The notes under the pieces: generated by a model
Databases searched by the model: none
Told to the model about the DNA's origin: nothing
Seen by the model: only the letters and a program-made list of their open reading frames with translations
From: Nonomuraea fuscirosea
GTDB taxonomy: Bacteria > Actinomycetota > Actinomycetes > Streptosporangiales > Streptosporangiaceae
DNA: 64,000 bases
Assembly (NCBI RefSeq): GCF_003001935.1
Contig: NZ_PVNG01000001.1
Location: 124,001-188,000, forward strand
Direction of reading: 5' to 3'
Translations under genes and position numbers: made by a program
In this document: piece by piece, positions 58,937-64,000 of the stretch
Position numbering within the stretch: position 1 is the stretch's first letter
How the letters are laid out: every line of letters starts with the position of its first letter

Positions 58937-59525
58937 GCAGGCCGCCGAAGGTCATCTTGAGCAGCGCGTCGGCCAGATCGTCGGCCGAGGCGCCGCGGGC
59001 CGGCTGGTACCACTCGGTGATCGAGTTGACGGAGCCGAACAGCAGCCGCGTCACCAGCCCCGGATCCACGTCCGCCCTGATGCTGCCCTCCGTCGCCGCC
59101 TCCGTGACCAGGCGGCTGATGAACCGGTCGAACTCCCGCCGCCGCTCCAGCGCCGCCAGCTCCGTCCCGCTGTTGCCGCGCACCCGCAGCAGCAGCGTCA
59201 CGTACGGCAGCCGGTCGATGAGCAGCCGCACGCTCTGGCGTACGACCCACTCCAGGCGCTCGATCGCCGCCCCCGAGGACGCGCGCTCGTCGGCCACCAT
59301 CTCGAACAGCCCGTCGAGCGCCCGGTCCAGCGCCCGCGACAGCAGCTGCTCCTTGCCCGGCACGTGGTAGTAGATGGCCGACTTGGTCACGCCCAGAGCC
59401 CTGGCCAGGTCTTCCATGCTGGTGCCGTCGTAGCCGCGCTCGTTGAACACGCCCACGGCCGTGGCCAGCACGGACTCGGGATCGTGGCCCCGCCTGCGCT
59501 GCCGGGTGGGGGTCGGAGTGGCCAT
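58917..59525 (-). CDS. TetR-family regulator of the phenylacetate module
   Basis: A 202-residue TetR regulator. The HTH reads GTSMEDLARALGVTKSAIYYHVPGKEQLLSRAL (about 35-66). The C-terminal domain is helical. It lies downstream of paaI and paaK on the same strand, 5 bases from the paaK stop, so it is probably the last gene of that operon and represses it. The likely site is the perfect dyad ACCGAA-TG-TTCGGT in the divergent promoter at 61.2 kb, which has the canonical TetR operator form. Phenylacetyl-CoA is the expected inducer by analogy with PaaR-type regulators. Confidence 0.85.
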   Translation of the reverse strand: MATPTPTRQRRRGHDPESVLATAVGVFNERGYDGTSMEDLARALGVTKSAIYYHVPGKEQLLSRALDRALDGLFEMVADERASSGAAIERLEWVVRQSVRLLIDRLPYVTLLLRVRGNSGTELAALERRREFDRFISRLVTEAATEGSIRADVDPGLVTRLLFGSVNSITEWYQPARGASADDLADALLKMTFGGLRVDPAA

Positions 59526-59529
59526 GTGG

Positions 59530-60828
59530 CTAAGTATCCCGCTTGTCGATGACTCGTCTGAGCTTGCCGACCGACCGCTCCAGCGTCTCGGGGTCCACCA
59601 CCTCGACCTCCACGCTCACCCCGACGACGTCCTTGACCGCCTGGCGCAGCCGTTCGCCCGCCTCGTCCCGCCCGTCGCCGAGCCCGGGGCGCGCCTCGAC
59701 CCTGACCGTCATCACGTCGAGCCGCCCGGGGCGGGTGAGGTGCAGCTGGAAGTGCGGCGACAGGCCCGCGACGCCCAGCACGACCTCCTCGATCTGGGTC
59801 GGGAACACGTTCACGCCCCGCAGGATGATCATGTCGTCGGTGCGCCCGGTGACCTTCTCCATCCGCCGGAAGGCCGGCCTGGCGGTGCCGGGCAGCAGCC
59901 GGGTCAGGTCGCGCGTGCGGTAGCGGATGACCGGCATGGCCTCCTTGGTCAGGCTGGTGAAGACCAGCTCGCCCACCTCCGCCGGCTCACCGGTGAACGG
60001 GTCGACGGTCTCGGGGTAGAAGTGGTCCTCCCAGACGTGCAGGCCGTCCTTGCTCTCGACGCACTCGTTCGCCACGCCGGGGCCCATCACCTCGGACAGG
60101 CCGTAGATGTCGACGGCGTGCAGGTCGAAGCGGTCCTCGATCTCCAGGCGCATCCGCTCGGTCCACGGCTCGGCGCCGAAGATCCCGATCCGCGGCGAGG
60201 AGGCGCGCGGGTCCAGGCCCCTGGCGGTGAACTCGTCCAGCAGCGCCAGCATGTACGACGGCGTCATCATGACGATGTCGGGCCGGAAGTCCTCGATCAG
60301 CAGCACCTGCCGCTGCGTCATGCCGCCGGAGACGGGCACCACCGTGCAGCCCAGCCGCTCGGCCCCGTAGTGGGCGCCCAGCCCGCCGGTGAACAGGCCG
60401 TAGCCGTACGCCACGTGCACGATGTCGCCGGGCCGCCCGCCGGAGGCGCGGATCGAGCGGGCCATGACCTCCGCCCAGACGTCCAGGTCGCCCTGCGTGT
60501 AGCCGACCACGGTCGGCCGGCCGGTGGTGCCGCTGGAGGCGTGCACCCGGGCCACCCGCTCGCGGGGGACGGCGAACATGCCGAACGGGTAGCTGTCGCG
60601 CAGGTCCTGCTTCGTGGTGAACGGGAACTTCGCCAGGTCGTCGAGCTCTTTGCAGTCGTTCGGGTGCACCCCGGCCCGGTCGAACTTGTCCCGGTAGAGG
60701 GGGACGTCGCGGTAGGCGTGGTCGAGGGTGCGGCGCAGGCGTTCCAGCTGGAGCGCCTGCAACTCGTCGCGGGACACCCGCTCGATCGGGTCGAGCTCGT
60801 GGGGTGCGGGGGGATCGCCAAGTCTCAC
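59530..60828 (-). CDS. paaK: Phenylacetate-CoA ligase
   Basis: A 432-residue ANL-family ligase with the PaaK pattern: VHASSGTTGRPTVVGYTQGDLDVW (P-loop), YGYGLFTGGLGAHYG, MMTPSYMLALLDEF, IFGAEPWTERMR, IYGLSEVMGPGVA and the hinge GRTDDMIILRGVNVFPTQIE. It activates phenylacetate (or a hydroxylated relative) to the CoA ester, the first step of aerobic phenylacetate degradation. GTG 60828 overlaps the stop of the upstream thioesterase gene by four bases. The paaABCDE epoxidase genes are not in this window. Confidence 0.92.
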   Translation of the reverse strand: MRLGDPPAPHELDPIERVSRDELQALQLERLRRTLDHAYRDVPLYRDKFDRAGVHPNDCKELDDLAKFPFTTKQDLRDSYPFGMFAVPRERVARVHASSGTTGRPTVVGYTQGDLDVWAEVMARSIRASGGRPGDIVHVAYGYGLFTGGLGAHYGAERLGCTVVPVSGGMTQRQVLLIEDFRPDIVMMTPSYMLALLDEFTARGLDPRASSPRIGIFGAEPWTERMRLEIEDRFDLHAVDIYGLSEVMGPGVANECVESKDGLHVWEDHFYPETVDPFTGEPAEVGELVFTSLTKEAMPVIRYRTRDLTRLLPGTARPAFRRMEKVTGRTDDMIILRGVNVFPTQIEEVVLGVAGLSPHFQLHLTRPGRLDVMTVRVEARPGLGDGRDEAGERLRQAVKDVVGVSVEVEVVDPETLERSVGKLRRVIDKRDT

Positions 60829-61193
60829 TTCAGCTCCCGGCTCCGGCCGCGGAACTCCGCGACCACGTGACCGTCGGGTCGGCGCACGGTGATGTCGTAG
60901 ATGCCGCTGCGGCCGAAACGGGTGCGCTCGGCCGCCTCGGCCACCAGCACGTCGCCCGCGTGGGCGGGGGAGACGAACGTGATCTCCGCCCCGGCCGCGA
61001 CCGTGACGGGGCCGTGCGAGTTGCACGCGCACGCGAACGCCGTGTCGGCGAGCAGGAACACGTAACCGCCGTGGCAGAGACCGTGGCCGTTGATCATCAG
61101 CTCGGTCACGGCCATGCGGCACACCGCCCGGCCCGCGCCCAGCTCCGTCAGCTCGATGCCCAGGGCGGCGGAGGCGGTGTCGGCGTCCATCAT
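60825..61193 (-). CDS. paaI: Hydroxyphenylacetyl-CoA thioesterase PaaI
   Basis: A 122-residue hotdog thioesterase. The PaaI signature HGLCHGGYVFLLADTAFACACN is complete, with the catalytic Asp in LADTAF; AHAGDVLVAEAAERTRFGRSGIYDITV completes the fold. It removes CoA from dead-end ring-hydroxylated intermediates in phenylacetate breakdown. ATG 61193 has GGAGAG 8 bases upstream and is preferred over a TTG at 61211. It is the first gene of the operon and stands opposite the dehydrogenase gene across the TetR-type dyad. Confidence 0.9.
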   Translation of the reverse strand: MMDADTASAALGIELTELGAGRAVCRMAVTELMINGHGLCHGGYVFLLADTAFACACNSHGPVTVAAGAEITFVSPAHAGDVLVAEAAERTRFGRSGIYDITVRRPDGHVVAEFRGRSRELK

Positions 61194-61233
61194 GCGACGC
61201 GCGCTCTCCAAGGAAGGTCTCCCTTGTCAACTG

Positions 61234-61247
61234 ACCGAATGTTCGGT
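61234..61247. promoter_or_regulatory. TetR-type operator dyad ACCGAATGTTCGGT
   Basis: A perfect 6-base inverted repeat with a 2-base spacer, flanked by TG and AA. It sits between the divergent starts of paaI (61193) and the hydroxyacyl-CoA dehydrogenase (61291), so a single repressor could shut both. The local TetR gene is the natural candidate. Confidence 0.75.
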
Positions 61248-61290
61248 AAACAAATCATCGTCGGGACTTCCATGTCAAGAGGGTGAATCC

Positions 61291-62100
61291 ATGAAGGTGG
61301 CGGTGATCGGCGGAGGGCGCATGGGCGCCGGGATCGCGCAGGTCTTCCTGGCCGCGGGCGAGCGCGTCACCGTGCAGGAGCCGCAGGCCGAGGCCGCCAG
61401 ATGGCGCATCGCGGAAGGGCTGGCCATCGCCGAGTCCAAGGGCGCGGTCGACAAGGCCGAGGCGCTGGCCAGGCTCACCATGGGCCCCGTGCCAGGGGAC
61501 GCCGACCTGGTCGTCGAGGCGGTGCCCGAGGACGCGGCGCTGAAGGCCGAGGTGCTGGCCGAGGCCGAGTCGGCCGTCCAGGAGGGGGCGCTGCTGGCCA
61601 CCAACACCAGCTCGCTGTCCATCGCCGAGCTGGCCGCCGTGCTCGACCGTCCCGAACGCCTGGTCGGCCTGCACTTCTTCAATCCCGTCCCGGTGCAGCG
61701 CCTGGTCGAGATCGTCGTCACCAAGGCCACGCCGGGCGAGGTCCTGGAGCGGGCCAGAGGCATCGTGGCGGGCATCGGCAAGACGAGCGTCGTGGTGAAC
61801 GACTCGCCGGGGTTCGCCACCAGCCGGCTGGGCGTGCTGCTCGGCCTTGAGGCCATCCGGATGCTGGCGGAGGGCGTGGCGACGGCTGACGACATCGACA
61901 CGGCCATGACGCTCGGCTACGGCCATCCCATGGGGCCGCTCAGGCTCACCGACCTGGTCGGTCTGGACGTGCGGCTGGCCATCGCCGAATACCTGCACGC
62001 CAGGCTCGGGCCGCGCTTCGAGCCGCCCGCGCTGCTGCGCGACAAGGTCGCCGCCGGTGAGCTGGGCCGCAAGAGCGGGAAGGGGTTCTACGAATGGTGA
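61291..62100 (+). CDS. 3-hydroxyacyl-CoA dehydrogenase (3-hydroxybutyryl-CoA dehydrogenase type)
   Basis: A 269-residue NAD-dependent dehydrogenase. NAD fold VAVIGGGRMGAGIAQVFLAAG (3-23), Glu in LVVEAVPED, catalytic His and Asn in LHFFNPVPVQRLVEIV, and the C-terminal domain DIDTAMTLGYGHPMGPLRLTDLVGLD. It oxidises 3-hydroxyacyl-CoA to the keto form; in this place it would perform the PaaH step of the phenylacetate route (3-hydroxyadipyl-CoA) or general beta-oxidation. AGAGGGTG precedes the ATG. It is divergent from paaI across the TetR dyad, so it is probably co-regulated. Confidence 0.92.
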   Translation: MKVAVIGGGRMGAGIAQVFLAAGERVTVQEPQAEAARWRIAEGLAIAESKGAVDKAEALARLTMGPVPGDADLVVEAVPEDAALKAEVLAEAESAVQEGALLATNTSSLSIAELAAVLDRPERLVGLHFFNPVPVQRLVEIVVTKATPGEVLERARGIVAGIGKTSVVVNDSPGFATSRLGVLLGLEAIRMLAEGVATADDIDTAMTLGYGHPMGPLRLTDLVGLDVRLAIAEYLHARLGPRFEPPALLRDKVAAGELGRKSGKGFYEW

Positions 62101-62172
62101 CCGCGTCCCCGACGAGCTGGCCCTGGTCCGGGTCGCGCGTGGCCGCGTCACGCCCGAGCGGGAGGAGAAGCG

Positions 62173-63120
62173 ATGGCCAAGCCGTTCGCCTCGTCGGCGG
62201 ACCTCGGCGAGAAGAGGCAGTCCCTGGAGGTGCTCGCCCCGGGCGTGTACGCGCTCACGGCCGAGGGCGACCCCAACGTGGGCGCGATCGAGGGCGAGGA
62301 CTTCCTCGTCTGCTTCGAGGCGCTGGCCACGCCGGTGGCCGCCCGCGCCTGGCTGGCCCGGCTGCGCGAGCACACTGACAAGCCGGTCCGCTACCTGGTG
62401 CTGTCGCACTATCACGCGGTCAGGGTGCTCGGCGCCTCGGCGTTCGGCGCCGACCTGATCGTGACGCACGAGAGGACCCGCGAGCTGATCGCCGAGCGCG
62501 GCGAGCAGGACTGGGCCAGCGAGTACGCCAGGATGCCCCGCCTGTTCCAGGAGCCGGACTCGATTCCCGGCCTGACCTGGCCGACGGTGACGTTCAGCGA
62601 CCGGTTCACCATCGACCTCGGCGGCGGGCGCGGCGACCTGGTGCTGCAGTACTGCGGGCGCGGGCACACCGAGGGCGACCTGGTGGCCTGGCTGCCGCGG
62701 CAGCGGATCATGTTCGCCGGCGACCTGGTCGAGTCGCAGGCCGCCCTCTACACCGGCGACGCCTTCCACCGCGACTGGGCCTCCTCGACGCTCGACCGGG
62801 TGGCCTCCTTCGGCGCGGAGACGCTGGTCGGCGGCAGGGGCGCGGTGGCGAGGGGCGAGGCGGGCGTGGCCGCGGCCATCGGGCAGACCCGCGACTTCCT
62901 CACCGTGATGCTGCACGAGACCCGCGCCGCCGGGTCGCTGAAGGAGGCGTTCGAGCGCACCCACCGGGCCCTGGAGCCCCGTTACGGCAAGTGGCCGATC
63001 TTCGAACACTGCCTGCCGTTCAACGTCTCCAGACTCTGGGACGAGCTGCACGGCGTCGAGCGGCCGCGGATCTGGACCGCGGAGCGCGACCGGCAGGTGT
63101 GGGACGAGCTGCAGTCTTGA
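62173..63120 (+). CDS. Metallo-beta-lactamase-fold hydrolase with altered metal motif
   Basis: A 315-residue MBL-fold protein. LVLSHYHAVRVLGA stands where H-x-H-x-D-H is expected: the first two His are present but Asp and the third His are not. CGRGHTEGDLVAWLP has the next His and MFAGDLVESQ the bridging Asp. It may therefore bind one metal ion. The C-terminal helical extension (SLKEAFERTHRALEPRYGKWPIFEHCLPFNVSRLWDEL) is a feature of alkylsulfatase- or SdsA1-like relatives. GGAGGAG is 5 bases before the ATG. It follows the dehydrogenase gene by 72 bases and is probably in its operon. Confidence 0.85.
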   Translation: MAKPFASSADLGEKRQSLEVLAPGVYALTAEGDPNVGAIEGEDFLVCFEALATPVAARAWLARLREHTDKPVRYLVLSHYHAVRVLGASAFGADLIVTHERTRELIAERGEQDWASEYARMPRLFQEPDSIPGLTWPTVTFSDRFTIDLGGGRGDLVLQYCGRGHTEGDLVAWLPRQRIMFAGDLVESQAALYTGDAFHRDWASSTLDRVASFGAETLVGGRGAVARGEAGVAAAIGQTRDFLTVMLHETRAAGSLKEAFERTHRALEPRYGKWPIFEHCLPFNVSRLWDELHGVERPRIWTAERDRQVWDELQS

Positions 63121-63126
63121 CATCCT

Positions 63127-63146
63127 CCCCCTCCTAAAGGAGGGGG
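63127..63146. repeat. Terminal palindrome of the IS605-type remnant (left)
   Basis: CCCCCTCC, loop TAAA, GGAGGGGG. It comes right after the MBL gene stop and may also work as a terminator for that operon. Confidence 0.7.
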
Positions 63147-63418
63147 ATTCCCACGGTCGCCCGTGAGGCTTCCTGCTTCACTGCCGGTCGCCCGCCCGAG
63201 ATAGGAAAATCTCGTTGAGGTCTTACACCAGCTCCACAGGCGTTTTGCCTCTCCGCCAGCCCGGCGGCGAGGGTGTTCCTGATCGTTCGTCCGGCGGCTT
63301 GGTTATCGCCACCGCCGAACAGATTAACGGATCGTGCCGTGTCGCGCGGCCTTTTGACGCCGGTTCGCCTGACGGCGAATCGGCTGCCTCTGTCCTGCTC
63401 CGCAGGGGTCCGATTCCT

Positions 63419-63442
63419 CCCCCGCCTGAAGGCGGGGGTTTT
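63419..63442 (+). terminator. Terminal palindrome of the IS605-type remnant (right), terminator-like
   Basis: CCCCCGCC, loop TGAA, GGCGGGGG and then TTTT on the plus strand: the structure of a rho-independent terminator. It ends about 4 bases before the ribosome binding site (CGGAGG) of the next gene. Confidence 0.7.
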
Positions 63443-63456
63443 CTCGGAGGTATCTG

Positions 63457-64000
63457 ATGAAGGACGAGGCACAGGTCATCGTCATCGGCGCGGGCCCGGT
63501 CGGGCAGAGCGCCGCGCTGCTGCTGGCCCGCTGGGGCATTCAGGTGCTGGTGCTCGACCAGCGGCCGGGCCGGGCCCGCGGCGGCTCGAAGTCCATCTGC
63601 CAGCAGCGCGACGTGCTCGACATCTGGGCCGCCGCCGGGGCGGGCAAGGTGGCCGAGGAGGGGCTGGCCTGGACCACGGCCCGCACCTACCACCGCGACC
63701 GCGAGCTGTTCTCCTGGACGTTCGAGCGCGAGGGGCCGCTGCCGGCCTGCGTGAACATCTCCCAGAGCCGCACCGAGCAGATCCTGGACGAGGCCATCGC
63801 CGCCCAGCCGCTCATCGAGGTGCGCTGGGAGCACGAGGTGACCGGCCTGACCCAGGACGCCACCGGCGTCACCGTGCGCTGCGGGCAGCGGCTGCTGCGC
63901 GCCCCCTACGTGCTGGCCTGCGCGGGGGCCAGGGCGCAGGCGCTGCGGGGCGCGCTCGGGGTCGCCTTCACCGGGGAGACGTACGAGGACCAGTTCCTCA
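63457..64000 (+). CDS. FAD-dependent monooxygenase (MhpA-like aromatic hydroxylase), partial at right edge
   Basis: The first 181 residues of an FAD hydroxylase of the PheA/MhpA/TetX group: VIVIGAGPVGQSAALLLARWGIQVLVLDQRPG is the FAD-binding fold with its acidic residue (VLDQ), and SICQQRDVLDIW plus NISQSRTEQILDEAI are the conserved next elements. It would hydroxylate an aromatic compound, in keeping with the neighbouring phenylacetate module. The ATG has CGGAGG 6 bases upstream. The C-terminus, with the DG motif and substrate domain, lies beyond the window. Confidence 0.88.
   Translation, partial: MKDEAQVIVIGAGPVGQSAALLLARWGIQVLVLDQRPGRARGGSKSICQQRDVLDIWAAAGAGKVAEEGLAWTTARTYHRDRELFSWTFEREGPLPACVNISQSRTEQILDEAIAAQPLIEVRWEHEVTGLTQDATGVTVRCGQRLLRAPYVLACAGARAQALRGALGVAFTGETYEDQFL

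Larger units (their letters stand above)
63121..63456 (-). mobile_element. Remnant of an IS200/IS605-family (TnpB) element with terminal hairpins
   Basis: The minus strand holds a fragment of a TnpB C-terminus: IRNTLAAGLAERQNACGAGVRPQ followed by AVKQEASRATVGIPLL and a stop near 63134, the usual end of actinobacterial TnpB proteins after the third RuvC block. No more of TnpB remains. Both ends carry small palindromes as in IS605 elements: CCCCCTCC-TAAA-GGAGGGGG (63127-63146) and CCCCCGCC-TGAA-GGCGGGGG (63419-63438). The element is about 0.33 kb and sits between the MBL gene and the FAD monooxygenase gene. It cannot move on its own; a small non-autonomous copy driven in trans is possible. Confidence 0.72.

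Noticed and set aside
62094..62378. A short gene between the dehydrogenase and MBL genes
   Set aside because: It overlaps most of the MBL N-terminus, and the MBL start has a far better ribosome binding site.
1..64000. CRISPR arrays, tRNA genes and prophage
   Set aside because: No regularly spaced direct repeats, no tRNA cloverleaf or CCA-ended sequences and no phage structural genes were recognised.

Overview
The window is high-GC (about 70 percent) actinomycete DNA, most consistent with a filamentous member of the Streptosporangiaceae such as Nonomuraea. This placement is inferred from gene content: a SepH septation protein, a DUF4193 protein, an actinobacterial ferrochelatase with a cysteine-rich tail, an SSI-type protease inhibitor, an actinobacterial class A RNase P RNA and many GTG starts. 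No taxonomic search was possible. About 51 protein genes (three of them frameshifted) and one structural RNA gene can be supported.

Layout. 1-4.8 kb: an alpha/beta hydrolase cut by the left edge, a SnoaL-like protein, a hotdog thioesterase, and a P450-methyltransferase pair. 4.8-7.8 kb: a histidine-rich membrane protein facing a CopC-CopD copper pair. 7.8-16.3 kb: lipid or steroid-like catabolism, with a methyltransferase, an AurF-like diiron protein, a TetR regulator, a paired acyl-CoA dehydrogenase operon with an acyl-CoA synthetase, a C45 Ntn-hydrolase and a WYL regulator. 16.3-24.5 kb: a double MDR oxidoreductase with a frameshift, an Nramp-like transporter, an SSI inhibitor, M20 and M19 peptidases, and a flavin monooxygenase. 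24.5-28 kb: the conserved Nif3, zinc-ribbon, RNase H/phosphatase operon followed by rnpB.

28-32.3 kb looks accessory: a MerR regulator with a small membrane protein, a DivIVA-motif membrane protein, a frameshifted SnoaL gene, and a frameshifted radical SAM gene coupled to a PIMT-like methyltransferase. 32.3-45.4 kb: a methyltransferase, a SulP-STAS-carbonic anhydrase fusion, a disordered membrane protein, a PEBP lipoprotein, two PH-domain membrane proteins, a very large SepH, and a subtilisin-like protein lacking its serine block. 45.4-57.3 kb: a Thr-Pro-repeat membrane protein, a lactone oxidase, a polysaccharide deacetylase, an MFS transporter, a lytic transglycosylase, ferrochelatase, an S9 peptidase, an inositol monophosphatase, a 54-residue protein and a two-component system. 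57.6-64 kb: DUF4193, a helical hypothetical, a phenylacetate module (paaI-paaK-tetR) divergent from a 3-hydroxyacyl-CoA dehydrogenase across a TetR-type operator, a metallo-beta-lactamase-fold protein, a remnant of an IS605-type TnpB element, and a FAD monooxygenase cut by the right edge.

Functional links. Two acyl-CoA or aromatic catabolic modules each have a local TetR gene. Same-strand neighbours are often joined by 4-base GTGA/ATGA overlaps, which indicates translational coupling. Several genes begin directly at a TANNNT box placed 6 to 8 bases before the start codon, the pattern expected for leaderless mRNAs. Three genes carry single-base deletions, at least two of them in G runs, so sequencing error is a real alternative to gene decay.
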